A program made the translations under genes and the position numbers. DNA of 64,000 nucleotides from positions 2,956,890-3,020,889 of the forward strand of contig BSDZ01000005.1 in NCBI GenBank assembly GCA_030268105.1, written 5' to 3'. The notes under the pieces are model-generated. The model saw only the letters and a list, made by a program, of their open reading frames with translations, searched no databases and was not told the DNA's origin. Origin of the DNA: Volvox africanus (taxonomy: Eukaryota; Chlorophyta; Chlorophyceae; Chlamydomonadales; Volvocaceae). Below are positions 13,443 to 23,863 of this stretch, one piece after another; the stretch's first letter is position 1; the number at the start of each line of letters is the position of its first letter.

Positions 13443-14227
13443 GTAATAATATACAGTAAAGTAGCAGGATCAGACTGTTTTTCCTTACAGAACTGATATC
13501 TGACAAAGGGAAACGACTCCTCCATTGTATGGAGTGGTACAGGCAGTACTCATGCATGTGGAGTACGAGATATTAAAGTGGAACGTGCATGTCCGCGTAA
13601 TTTATACTTGAAGTAAATTTTCAATAACGAATGATGGACTTGAATAGTAAATTACATGCATACGCACAGGAAGCTCCTTATACATGCATGTACGTGAAAT
13701 ACTGGGATACAGCCTCATCATCATACTTCCAGGAGCTTGCTAATAAGAAACTTGATTAGCATTCCTTAAACATAATTTATGACGTTTCTCATGAACTCGT
13801 TGACTAGCTTTTACGACAACCAACCGTTACATGCCGCAAATAGCTAGCCGCATGCGAAGAGCTAAACAGATTTTTTATGTAGGACGACGGCAATCATCAA
13901 TATTATTGTAAAATAACATTCTTTATTGCTGCTGCACCTTGTATATATGTTAAGATTTAAAGGCTAGTGCACAGCATAACTTTTATAGCAGTTGCTCTTG
14001 CTTGCTTCACGGGTGGCATTAAATGTACATATAAAGGATGTTGTAAAGCAGGGTTACGAAACATTGTTGCTTACATGGCATTGATTGGCAGCCGCACAAC
14101 CCTGGACGGAGTACCAAAGCACTACTCTTCACTTTTTAGTAGTACGTAGGGCCCATGCCTCATGTCTGCAGCTGTATGTATCCTGCTGAAGGAGCAAGTT
14201 ATTTGCAATAGTACAACCTATTAATGA
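13443..14227. promoter_or_regulatory. Shared 5' region between two divergent CACTA genes
   Basis: The minus-strand transposase and the plus-strand accessory gene start on either side of this AT-rich stretch of about 0.8 kb. It carries no supported coding sequence. A bidirectional promoter is inferred from position alone; no specific box was identified. Confidence 0.4.
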
Positions 14228-17195
14228 ATGGAGACACATTCACCAGTTGTTTGTAAACTGCTGGTCTGCTGTCCTAATGAAGAAAAGAGGCGTATTGATG
14301 CTGAGATAAATCTGTCAGTGGTAGATTTCGAGCAGCTCCTTACTGATGCAGCTGGCGCAAAATCAATCAGTGAAGTTTCAGTTCAGGTTTTAGACTCGGA
14401 GGATGAGGATGGCAAGCTTGTGGCCCAGCAGGTGGCGCCTGTGCAGCTGCTTAGCCGCTGCACTCAGTGGCTGAAGAAGGAAATTAGCGCGCCTTTCAAG
14501 GGGAAGGCTTGGAACCAGGCTCAGAAGAAACTAACTATCCACGTATCCCTAAAACAGCCATCTGTTCAATTGGTATCCCCTGAAGTAAGCAGAATCAGTA
14601 TACGAAAGGATCATGATCGTGGTGAGCCATTAAAGCGGAGCAGGTCATATGAGCAGGCCGCCATCAACAAAGCCGTCCGCGACAACGTGCCGTACAACCT
14701 CGACAGCAGCCTGAAGAATCCACGGGTCCTCATTGCGAAGGATATTCAACGTGAGCCGCATCTGCAGCCCGTTTGGGATAAGTGCTTTGCTGCTGGCTTT
14801 GCACAAGTGGCTGACTTACAGCCAAGAGTTACGGTCGACTGCTTCAAGAAGAAATGGCAAAAGTACGTACATGTTTATTTTCCTAATGTCATGCTTCTAG
14901 TGATTATCTTGTTTGTGGTAATCATACATGCCATCCATATCACTAGCTTACTTTCAGTGGGGACAGACAACAATAGAATGAAGCATGCACAGCATCATAA
15001 GTAAGCACTTTCATTCGGTGCATCCCATGTACTTTGTAGATACGCAACGGATTACAATGCCCAACGTGCAAGGTATGAAAAGGTGAAGGCCACCCACAAG
15101 GAGGAACTTGCCTGCAAGCCAGGTTTGTGAGCTCCTACTGCTACTGTCATCCATATACTTGTTTTACAACATTTTTTGATCAGGTTGATTGATAAAAAAG
15201 TTCCTTTCTATGTATTTTGAAAAATGGAATTTGGGGTAAACGTGGGCCAAAGATTTGTTTTACGACAGAGGACATGCATGCTGCTTACGCTATGTACTGG
15301 ATTACGAAAATTTTTGACAATGATGTGTATTATGGCATCTGGCGTTGATGTTCGTCTTCGCATTATTTTTATGTAGAGGACCTTGAGAAGAAGCCATGGA
15401 AGAAGCTATGGAACAAGGAGTCTCGGGCAGCCTGGAGGAGCTTCAAGTACGCTCAGCCAGATAACCCAGATGCGGGTCCCAGTGAGCGCCGCATTGCGAT
15501 GGAGGATATGAATGTGACAGATCGGCAGCAGGAGCTTATTAATGCACTTTTGCAGCGGAAGCAGATTGAAAGCAGTAAGACATCCTTCACCGTACCAGCC
15601 ACTCCAGTGCCGGTTGGAGCTGGTGGAACAGCTCAGCATACACCAGGCCTTGGTGCACTGGAGTTGCCAAAAGGCACTACGGTAAGATGTGATTATGCAT
15701 GTGTTCACTTTAATTATTGCTGCTGCTTCGCCACCATAATAGTACGTACTTCTTAGTATGTTTGCAGAAAGTACGTCACAGTTCATGCATAACATTTGTT
15801 TCTTATTTTAGCTAGTAAAACAATAACAATTTTTTCATGCCTTTATTTCCTCATTTACGAAATGCTTAATTGCTACCAAACCGCAGAAAAGCGGCCGAAA
15901 GGACGAGCCGCCAGGAACTCAGGATGGGCGCACTAGCCAACGCCAAAAGCAGCCCGCAAATGGTGAAGATGCATTGATGATGGTGCTGGCTGCCAATGCA
16001 GCTCGCATACATCAGAAGGAGAAGGAGATCAAGGCCGCTAGACGCCGACAGGTTAGTCCAAATAATAGTGGTAAAGAGAGTGGATGAAGGGGTGTGCAAA
16101 TTTCCAGGTGCGCTTAGCAAGGTTATTGCAGGATGGGTGATGTACATTACTGATTGCATGTACAGGGATGTACAGGTCATTAATGTCCTTTAACCTGTTT
16201 TCTCCTTTTTGTCTTTTATGTAATTGTTCCTATATTCCTCAAACATACTTCCTTTTCATGTAGGCAAAGAGTTCAGAGCCCTCTAAGGCAAGGAACTCCA
16301 GCAGGAATGCTACAAACTCAAGCAAGGCGGCAGCGAAAAAGGTACAGCCCATTCATCCTGTCTTCCCGTTTTAGTGAGTTGTAATTTTATGTTTCATTCT
16401 AGTCTTTTAATTTGCTGCGTGCTTTGTGGTTTGATGTGGTATATGTCGATTTGTTTTTCTCTTTTTTAATAAAAAATGTAAGCTTATCATTTCTAAAATC
16501 ATATATGTATGTTAATGGTGGGCCTTGAAGGTAACGAACAATGACGATGTGCGGCCATCCACGAAAGTGAGACGGACAAGCACGGGCATCAAAAAAAAGG
16601 TACATTATATTGAGGCCCGACATTAATTACTTTTTAATAATATTTATTATCACTATCTAGTCCCTTAACGTGTTTTGGACCAGCAGGTGCCGGTGGAAGA
16701 CAAGTCTACGGACGGTGACGACAATAATGACAGTTACGACCACCGGCGAAAGAAGGTAAATTTCCTGAGTTCAGCTTGTTGTCTTAATTTCCTGCTTGTA
16801 TGAATGTAATATTCTAATATCTGTTGTTTTGACTGGTAAAGGTCAAGAGTGCTTCGGAAGATGTGCGATGTACACGGGCACGACGTCAACGTGGGAGCTC
16901 AGGGAGTAAGAAGAAACAGGTAACAAAGTGTCCACGTACATAGTACCTAGAAGCACTGCCCATCCATCATGATTAAAGATATCGTAACCGAAATTGATAA
17001 TTGCTGGGTCATGTCGGCTTAATTTACCTTTATACTTATGCATGTAAATAATATCTAATTTTCCTTTTCTGAATTTTTCAGGAGTTGCTTCAGGAGGAGG
17101 TGAGCAAGGACGAGAAGAGTGAGGACGAGCAGGATGATGCCACCAGTGCGCGAGAGGACGATGACAACGAAGATAGTGAAATAGAAGACGATTAG
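14228..17195 (+). CDS. CACTA accessory protein, nine-exon gene (function unknown)
   Basis: The exons are 14228-14862, 15040-15122, 15377-15681, 15887-16051, 16264-16341, 16531-16599, 16687-16755, 16842-16919 and 17082-17195. All introns are GT-AG and all phases agree, giving 531 codons. The N-terminal half is globular with a basic patch (KRSRSYEQAAINKAVRDNVP) and two Trp/Lys-rich stretches (CFKKKWQKYATDY and KKPWKKLWNKESRAAWRSFK) that may contact DNA. The second half is low-complexity: small exons each end in a lysine cluster, and the tail is strongly acidic (DDDNEDSEIEDD). I recognise no named domain. The arrangement (transposase plus a second DNA-binding-like protein, with subterminal arrays) resembles the TnpD/TnpA pair of En/Spm, so a TnpA-like role is the working guess. 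Confidence 0.72.
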
Positions 17196-17689
17196 ATAGA
17201 ACTAACATCTAACATGTTTGTTTCTAAGCTTATATTAGAGCGGGCTGCTAAATGTGCGGTGGCAGATGAAGTTAGGATGTATGTACCTAATGATGATTGA
17301 AATGATTGGTGCATGGTACAAATGATTATTGAACTCATAAACAGAATTTGATTGGCAGGATTGGATGTGTAGAAATTTGATTGTTTCGTTGAATTAATGT
17401 GTACTCACCAATGGCTGCTTACCTGGATGCTTCCCGAATATTGAGCTGTAAATTATTTCCTGGAATATTTTCATCTATCAATACTGAAATCCTATTGATA
17501 TTCTTCATAACAGCTACGTACATTACGACAGGATAGTATCCGTACACAAAAAATAATTCTGCAGCGGGTTGGCAAAACAGCAAACAATAACAGGAACGAT
17601 AACTGAAACAGTAAAGAAATAACCAGAACGACCAAAAGTAGTTACAGTGAGCAAGAATGCGAGGCTGCCTCGTACGCAAAGCGAAAGTG
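17196..17689. other. CACTA 3' non-coding segment after the accessory gene
   Basis: AT-rich sequence between the accessory gene stop codon and the right subterminal array. It probably holds the 3' untranslated region. A minus-strand open frame of 86 codons at 17419-17679 has no recognisable motif and is not called. Confidence 0.4.
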
Positions 17690-18228
17690 GCGCGAATGTT
17701 GCTATCGCACGCGTAAGACCTTGTGAAAGCGTGCGAATATGTTAGTTACATGCGTATAAAACTTTTACGCAACCCGCAACTGCTAGCTGTGTACACATTA
17801 TTTGCAGCATACGCAAGCATGCGTTAATGCGCGTTAATGCGCGTTAGGCGTGCGTATATTGTGCGTTAGAGAACTTTAAGTGCGTTAACTTCCATGCACG
17901 CTATGTATTATTGCTTGCGTATGGGTCTCTAACGCTTGCGTTGCGTTAGGCCTAACACACACCTTAGAATCTATGTGGGTGCGTTTGACATTGCGTAAGT
18001 TCGCGTTAGGTTGCGTTAGCTAACGCAAAGTAAACGCAAACATTTTCGTTCCCTCCCAAAAAAGTTTATTTGCGATTGCGTTAGGTGCGTTAGGATTGCG
18101 TTAGCGATACGCAAGCAATAACGCAATGCGTTTGATTTGCGTTAGGCTTTGCGTTAGCTCGCGTTAGTTCGCGTTAAGCTTGCGTTAGGCTTGCGTTAGG
18201 GGTCCCTAACGCGAGCCTAACGCGAGCT
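17690..18228 (-). repeat. Right subterminal GCGTTAG array of the CACTA element
   Basis: It is denser than the left array: GCGTTAG, GCGTTA and CTAACGC units recur every 10-20 bp across about 550 bp, and most of those near the end read GCGTTAGGC. It ends against the right terminal repeat. Probable binding platform for an element-encoded protein. Confidence 0.85.
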
Positions 18229-18253
18229 AACGCACGAATTCCTTGTTATAGTG
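18228..18253 (-). repeat. CACTA right terminal inverted repeat
   Basis: Read on the minus strand it begins CACTATAACAAGG and then TTCGTGCGTTAG, matching the left end. The GTG target duplication follows at 18254-18256. Confidence 0.92.
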
Positions 18254-18256
18254 GTG

Positions 18257-18539
18257 GGCACCCTTCCGTAACAAATGGACGGCTTCCTTACGCCCGACTA
18301 GCTCTGGTTCGATTCGCGCGGCAATTGCGGTCACAGCGAAATTAACCATAGGCACCGCCTCAGCTTCGCCCTCCTTTGGTGTGACATGTTCGAACGACAG
18401 GAAAGGTACCTTAATCGACAGAGTACCCTTGCACATATGCAGGGTTGCGGTCTCCATGTCGATGCGCACGCGGTACTGCCGTAATGTCGAAGACCCCATT
18501 ATGTACGGTGCAGTCTCTGCTAAGCCCTGCAGCACGTAC
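18257..18539 (-). pseudogene. Gypsy protease/linker fragment (outer copy)
   Basis: The frame encodes [22 protein letters not shown] through LLRKGAH, the segment between protease and reverse transcriptase in the intact copies. On the left it continues, after the CACTA insertion, into the RT fragment ending at 4844. On the right it is cut by LTR A at the target sequence CGTAC (18535-18539). The missing protease N-terminus resumes at 33792. Confidence 0.85.
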
Positions 18540-19363
18540 TGTTGTACCTCTCGTTCGCGTTTGCTCATGAGTATCTGCACGTCTGGAGACTATCGACACC
18601 GATGCGCGAGCACTTGCAAGTACAGCAAGGCAAGCGAGAGCAAACAGAGACAGCGGAAGACTTCAAGACGAAGAGAGATATAACTTACAGTCTTACGGAT
18701 CAGAACGATGCAATGGACGAAATCGCCGTCAGCGCCGGAAGCAAGCAATCATCACGCGGCGGTGATTAGCGAAGTTCAGGCTTAGCTCGGGCTAAGTAGA
18801 ATAGTGTAAAGAAATAGTAATATAGAACACACGAGTGTTCTCCGGTATCGAATGTCTTGTCTAGCTTAGCCGTCCTCGCATCTGTTATACTCGCAGCATC
18901 GCAGTGCCGTACGATTCACATTAGGAGGCCGATCCTAGATGTGACAACCCTACTGCGCTTAGGCGATGTCTACGCATAACAACGTATAAGCCTTTCCGGC
19001 ATTCGCATGATGCAAGGGTCCGGATAGCGATATCCGGTTGCAGGGCATGCATCGCGACGAGTGCGGCGCTCTCAACGTGTGCTGTAATGAAGTAATATTA
19101 TATCAGATAATATTACTTATCGTTTTGTAGCACGAGCATAATGCGCACTTCAATGCTTCGGTTATTCATGCATGCTAGGCGGATTTGCCATGATGCGATG
19201 TCGCGATGGATAATGACAACATGCCAGATGCATATATAAATGTATGCGAATACATTTATATCATGCAGATTCATTCATATGTAATGCGTTCATCACAAAA
19301 GCACTTCGCCTCGTAGGATCGCGTCGACCTACGCGTCGGCGGGAAATGAACCGTAGCACAACA
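18540..19363 (-). repeat. Gypsy LTR A (824 bp), 3' LTR of the first inserted copy
   Basis: On the plus strand it runs from TGTTGTACCTC to GTAGCACAACA, with hexamer inverted termini TGTTGT/ACAACA. A polypurine tract (minus strand) adjoins it at 19364-19380. Its variants differ from LTR B at several points (for example CGCTTAGG for CGTCTAGG, and a CCGGATAGCGA loop), which makes it useful for tracing recombination. Confidence 0.95.
18781..19260. other. Chain of six perfect or near-perfect hairpins in LTR A
   Basis: From left to right: CTTAGC/GCTAAG (18781-18796), GAACAC/GTGTTC (18825-18840), CACATTAGGA/TCCTAGATGTG (18917-18943), CCGGATA/TATCCGG (19020-19037), AAGTAATATTAT/ATAATATTACTT (19090-19118) and TATAAATGTAT/ATACATTTATA (19235-19260). 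Loops are 4-6 bases. The same series recurs in the other LTRs. Confidence 0.85.
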
Positions 19364-19400
19364 ATTATCCCCCCTCCCGTATGCAGCGTCCTCGCTGCAT
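19364..19400 (-). promoter_or_regulatory. Gypsy polypurine tract and adjacent hairpin
   Basis: On the minus strand GGGAGGGGGGATAAT sits directly before the 3' LTR, the expected site for plus-strand DNA priming. Next to it, ATGCAGCG/CGCTGCAT with a 4-base loop (19381-19400) forms a perfect 8-bp hairpin. The same pair recurs at 23805-23841 and 61505 onward. Confidence 0.8.
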
Positions 19401-19422
19401 CATACAGCATCGACTGCAGGGG

Positions 19423-22400
19423 TCATTGGGCTTGCGTGGCACGTTTGCGGGCTTCTTCGAGCAGGGGTTTCATGTCCTGTGAGAAGTTGCGTGCCGGTTC
19501 CCATGAGTTGTGCTCGTCGGTATACCCTGTCCACTTAACCAAGTACTCGTGTACCGTTCGCTTACGTCGGTGTCGGCCCACACGACGCGCGCGATAATCT
19601 AACACCCGCTCCACATCGTAAAACTTCTGTTTACCAGCGATCCAGGTCTCGGGAACTGGTTCGATCGCTGCGGGGGCGTTAGCAGGCTCAGGGACGGGTT
19701 CCGTACTACGATACGGACGAACAAGTGATACGTGAAACGTGGGGTGAATGGTCATATCAGTGGGCAATGCAAGCTCCACAGCCACATTCCCAACCATGCG
19801 CACGACAGGATACGGACCAATCCAGCGGGGTAAGAGTTTTCGGGATCCGTCGGCCAAGGAACGCAAGTTCTTGGTGCTTAGCAACACGAGTTGCCCCTCC
19901 AAAAACGTCACATCCTGCTTGGATTTGTTGTAGTATTCCGTCGTTCGTTGCTGCGCCGCGTCCAAACACGACTTCGCGTCTGTGATTCGGGACATAAAAG
20001 ACTTGGCAAAAAGTTTAGCAGCAGGCACGTTCACTTCCAACTCACGCCACACGGGTAGCGCGGGATGAAATCCGTAGTTAAGAAAGAACGGACTTTTGCC
20101 TGTAGAGCGGTTAACAGCGTTGTTAAGCGCGAATTCTGCCGCAGTCAAATACGTATCCCAGACGAGTGGTGTGCGACCAGCATAATTGCGCAACATATCA
20201 CCCAACGTGCGGTTTGTGCGTTCGGTTTGACCATCAGTCTGCGGGTGATACGCCGTGCTCAGGTTGACGCGCATGCCAACTAGTTTGCAGAGCGCTTCCC
20301 AAAACTTAGACGTGAACTGTCCACCGCGGTCCGAGATCACATTTTTGGGAATCCCGTGTAACCGAACCACATTATCGAAAAACAAACGTGCGGTTTGCTC
20401 AGCCGTGCAGGATGATGTGCATGGTGCTAGGTGAACCATCTTAGTCAGACGATCGACCATTACGAACACCGCATCGTATCCCCCCTCAGTTTTGGGCAGC
20501 GCGACTACGAAGTCCATGGAAACACTTTCCCAAGGCGCATCCGGGACAGGCAACGGTTGCAACAACCCATGGCCCTTACCGGACAAAGCCTTATTGCGCT
20601 GGCACAGACTGCATGTCTGTACGAAGTTCGCCGCATCCTTAGCCAAACGAGGCCACCAAAAGGAACGTTGCACCAAGTCGATCAATCGCTTGCTACCAGG
20701 GTGTCCTGCTAACGGGTCCTCGTGGAACCGCGCAAGGATGTCGTAGCGTAGCGCGTCGTCGTTCGGAACGACGATTTGCGTAGCTGCACCCTCCGTCCGT
20801 AGCCAAAGGCCATTCTGCTTGCGAAGGTTTTCTACATTAGCCGGGTCCGCGAACCAGGCGTCTGCGTTGTAGGCAACCTTCAACCGCTCCGCGAGGTCCG
20901 TTGCGATCGGAACCTCCTCGCTACGCGGCCGCACGACGGGCGCTGCCAAAATTGCAGCGTGTAGCGACGGATGTCGACTGAGAGCATCGGCAATATTCAA
21001 TTTACCAGATATATACTCCCAGGTGCAGTTGAACCTAGCTAGATATTCCATCCACCTAGCTTGACGGCGGTTCAACGTTGGAACGCTTTGCAAAAACGTT
21101 AGGGGCTTATGGTCAGTCTTTAAAGTAAACGGGCGTCCCTCGAGGTAACAGCGCCATTCCTTTAAAGCATGCAGCACGGCCAGAAGCTCCTGTTCCCCGG
21201 TGGTGTAGCGAATCTCTGCACCAGAAAACTTCTTACTCGTGAAGGCGATCGGTCGCCCTTCCTGTAACAATACAGCGCCGCTTCCAAACATTGAGGCATC
21301 AGACACTACCTCAACACGAAATGGCAACGAGTAATCAGGGAATGCAAGGGTGACATCTTCGGCAACGATTCGTTTGAGCTCTTCGAATGCCCGCTGGCAT
21401 TGCGACGTCCACGACTCGAGCGAAACGAAAACGCCTTTGCGAGTTAAGTTAGTAAGCGGGGCCGCAATGATGGAATATTTTTCAATGAACTTTCGGAAAT
21501 AATTGGTCAAGCCAAGGAACTTACGCAGCTCCGTGAGGTTCTGAGGCGCGGGCCAATCGCGAACCACGGCGACCTTCCGCGGGTCCATCTTCACACCGGT
21601 GGCCGACACAATGTGGCCCAAATATTCCACCTGAGGCTGCGCCCAAAAGCATTTGGCGCGTTTAGCAAACAATTGCTCCCGCCTCATAACGTCGAGCACG
21701 AGCCGAAGATGCTCCAAGTGCTCCTCGCGCGTCTTAGAATATACCAAGATGTCATCCAGGTAGCAAACAACGAACCTGTCGATAAACGGCCTAAACATTC
21801 GGTCCATAACCGCCTGAAACGTCGCAGGGGCATTAGTCAAACCAAATGATAGGACCGTATACTCAAAGTGACCGAAGGGCGTCCGAAAAGCGGTTTTCGG
21901 GATATCAGAGGCAGCGATGCGAATCTGATTGTAGCCCTGTTGTAAGTCAATTGAGGAAAAATAAGCCGAGCCCTTCAGCTTATCCAACAGGTCGTCAACG
22001 CGTGGCAAAGGGTAGCGATTTTTCACCGTATTCGCATTTAACCCCCGGTAATCGATGCACATGCGCAAGGTCCCATCCTTCTTACCGACAAACAAAATCG
22101 GTGCAGAATACGGGGATGTGCTGGGGCGTATCATACCCTTCGCGAGCAAATCCGTCACCTGGCGCTTCACCTCGTCCAGTTCCAATGGACTCAACCTGTA
22201 CATTGGCCGGGCCGTAGGCTGCGCTCCAGGCATGAGAGGGATTGTGTGATCAACAGGACGCATAGGTGGTAGGCCAGGGATATCTTTAAAGACGTCCTCA
22301 TACTGCGACAGTAGGGCCTCAACCTCACGATCCGCAGAAATCTGCGCGGTGGTGACACAACAGCTCACCCGCGGCCTTAAAAGCAGTCCGTGGGCACCCT

Positions 22401-22980
22401 TCCGTAACAAACGGACGGCCTCCTTACGCCCGACTAGCTCTGGTTCGATTCGCGCGGCCATTGCGGTCACAGCGAAATTAACCATAGGCACCGCCTCAGT
22501 TTCGCCCTCCTTTGGTGTGACATGTTCGAACGACAGGAAAGGTACCTTAATCGACAGAGTACCCTTGCACATATGCAGGGTTGCGGTCTCCATGTCGATG
22601 CGCGCGCGGTACTGTCGTAATGTCGACGACCCCATTATGTACGGTGCAGTCTCTGCTAAGCCCTGCAGCACGTACGGCCGGGTCACAACACGCAAAGGGC
22701 CTAACGATAGGCTAAGGGTAATCCTGCCCACGATGGGATGCTTACCCCCGTCAGCAAGGGTAACCTGTGAACAATCAGACGACTCTGGGGACAACCCCAG
22801 CGCATTCACCTCTGCGACAGAGATGAAGTCGTCGCTGGCACCGGTGTCAACAAGTGCCTTCAGAGTACGGCCATTCAAACCGATCTGAACCACAGGGACA
22901 CGGTTATCTACGAGCGACTGCCCAGCAGACAACGTCAGTGCACTTAAGGCGGGTCCGTAACCAACGGCACCCCCATCAGG
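19423..22980 (-). CDS. pol: Gypsy pol, 5'-truncated: PR part, RT, RNase H, integrase, chromodomain
   Basis: The open frame covers protease (DTGASDDF), RT with YLDD, RNase H, and integrase. The integrase has an H-x-H..CSLC zinc site, catalytic D in SMDF, D in ISDRGGQF, E in DGQTERTNR, and a GPY block. A C-terminal chromodomain (YDVERVLDY.., [17 protein letters not shown]) follows. The frame has no internal stop but begins inside LTR B, which cuts the protein just upstream of the protease; the gag and 5' LTR of this copy are gone. The ATG at 23040 lies in LTR sequence and is not an authentic start. The encoded enzymes look catalytically complete, but the copy cannot express a normal Gag-Pol. 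Confidence 0.9.
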   Translation of the reverse strand, partial: PDGGAVGYGPALSALTLSAGQSLVDNRVPVVQIGLNGRTLKALVDTGASDDFISVAEVNALGLSPESSDCSQVTLADGGKHPIVGRITLSLSLGPLRVVTRPYVLQGLAETAPYIMGSSTLRQYRARIDMETATLHMCKGTLSIKVPFLSFEHVTPKEGETEAVPMVNFAVTAMAARIEPELVGRKEAVRLLRKGAHGLLLRPRVSCCVTTAQISADREVEALLSQYEDVFKDIPGLPPMRPVDHTIPLMPGAQPTARPMYRLSPLELDEVKRQVTDLLAKGMIRPSTSPYSAPILFVGKKDGTLRMCIDYRGLNANTVKNRYPLPRVDDLLDKLKGSAYFSSIDLQQGYNQIRIAASDIPKTAFRTPFGHFEYTVLSFGLTNAPATFQAVMDRMFRPFIDRFVVCYLDDILVYSKTREEHLEHLRLVLDVMRREQLFAKRAKCFWAQPQVEYLGHIVSATGVKMDPRKVAVVRDWPAPQNLTELRKFLGLTNYFRKFIEKYSIIAAPLTNLTRKGVFVSLESWTSQCQRAFEELKRIVAEDVTLAFPDYSLPFRVEVVSDASMFGSGAVLLQEGRPIAFTSKKFSGAEIRYTTGEQELLAVLHALKEWRCYLEGRPFTLKTDHKPLTFLQSVPTLNRRQARWMEYLARFNCTWEYISGKLNIADALSRHPSLHAAILAAPVVRPRSEEVPIATDLAERLKVAYNADAWFADPANVENLRKQNGLWLRTEGAATQIVVPNDDALRYDILARFHEDPLAGHPGSKRLIDLVQRSFWWPRLAKDAANFVQTCSLCQRNKALSGKGHGLLQPLPVPDAPWESVSMDFVVALPKTEGGYDAVFVMVDRLTKMVHLAPCTSSCTAEQTARLFFDNVVRLHGIPKNVISDRGGQFTSKFWEALCKLVGMRVNLSTAYHPQTDGQTERTNRTLGDMLRNYAGRTPLVWDTYLTAAEFALNNAVNRSTGKSPFFLNYGFHPALPVWRELEVNVPAAKLFAKSFMSRITDAKSCLDAAQQRTTEYYNKSKQDVTFLEGQLVLLSTKNLRSLADGSRKLLPRWIGPYPVVRMVGNVAVELALPTDMTIHPTFHVSLVRPYRSTEPVPEPANAPAAIEPVPETWIAGKQKFYDVERVLDYRARRVGRHRRKRTVHEYLVKWTGYTDEHNSWEPARNFSQDMKPLLEEARKRATQAQ

Positions 22981-23804
22981 TGTTGTACCTCTCGTTCGCG
23001 TTTGCTCATGAGTATCTGCACGTCTGGAGACTATCGACACCGATGCGCGAGCACTTGCAAGTACAGCAAGGCAAGCGAGAGCAAACAGAGACAGCGGAAG
23101 ACTTCAAGACGAAGAGAGATATAACTTACAGTCTTACGGGTCAGAATGATGCAATGGACGAAATCGCCGTCAGCGCCGGAAGCAAGCAATCATCACGCGG
23201 CGGTGATTAGCGAAGTTCAGGCTTAGCTCGGGCTAAGTAGAATAGTGTATAGAAATAGTGATATAGAACACACGAGTGTTCTCCGGTATCGAATATCTTG
23301 TCTAGCTTAGCCGTCCTCGCATCTGTTATACTCGCAGCATCGCAGTGCCGTACGATTCACATTAGGAGGCCGATCCTAGATGTGACAACCCTACTGCGTC
23401 TAGGCGATGTCTACGCATAACAACGTATAAGCCTTTCCGGCATTCGCATGATGCAAGGGTCCGGATAACAATATCCGGTTGCAGGGCATGCATCGCGACG
23501 AGTGCGGCGCTCTCAACGTGTGCTTTAATGAAGTAATATTATATCAGATAATATTACTTATCGTTTTGTAGCACGAGCATAATGCGCACTTCAATGCTTC
23601 GGTTATTCATGCATGCTAGGCGGATTTGCCATGATGCGATGTCGCGATGGATAATGACAACATGCCAGATGCATATATAAATGTATGCGAATACATTTAT
23701 ATCATGCAGATTCATTCATATGTAATGCGTTCATCACAAAAGCACTTCGACTCATAGGATCGCGTCGACCTACGCGTCGACGGGAAATGAACCGTAGCAC
23801 AACA
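22981..23804 (-). repeat. Gypsy LTR B (824 bp), 3' LTR of the second inserted copy
   Basis: It has the same TGTTGT/ACAACA ends as LTR A. It interrupts the first copy's pol after CCCCATCAGG (22971-22980). Distinguishing variants near its right end (CTTCGACTCATAGG, GCGTCGACGGG) differ from LTRs A, C and D. Confidence 0.95.
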
Positions 23805-23863
23805 ATTATCCCCCCTCCCGTATGCAGCGTCCTCGCTGCATCATACAGCATCGACTGCAGGGG

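Larger units (their letters stand above)
4845..18253 (-). mobile_element. Complete CACTA (EnSpm) DNA transposon, 13.4 kb
   Basis: The two ends are inverted: the left end begins CACTATAACAA..TTCGTGCGTTAG and the reverse complement of the right end begins with the same blocks. The element starts with the pentamer CACTA that names the superfamily. It is flanked by a 3-bp duplication GTG (4842-4844 and 18254-18256), the size expected for CACTA. Removing the insert restores the Gypsy pol reading across CAGTCCGTG/GGCACCC, which fixes both boundaries to the base. Inside are a transposase gene on the minus strand, a second multi-exon gene on the plus strand, and GCGTTAG repeat arrays next to both ends. 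The strand given is that of the transposase. Both genes have intact reading frames under a consistent splice model, so the element may be autonomous. Confidence 0.93.

Noticed and set aside
18540..19363. A hammerhead ribozyme in the LTR
   Set aside because: Hammerheads occur in some retrotransposon LTRs, but I found no CTGATGA plus GAAA core in the right order on either strand; only simple hairpins are present.
22349..22888. Long plus-strand open frames opposite Gypsy protease and gag (also 26790-27329, 28005-28586, 31345-31926, 34685-35266)
   Set aside because: They lie wholly antisense to strongly supported pol or gag, recur only because the element is repeated, and have low-complexity Ser/Arg/Pro composition with no domain.
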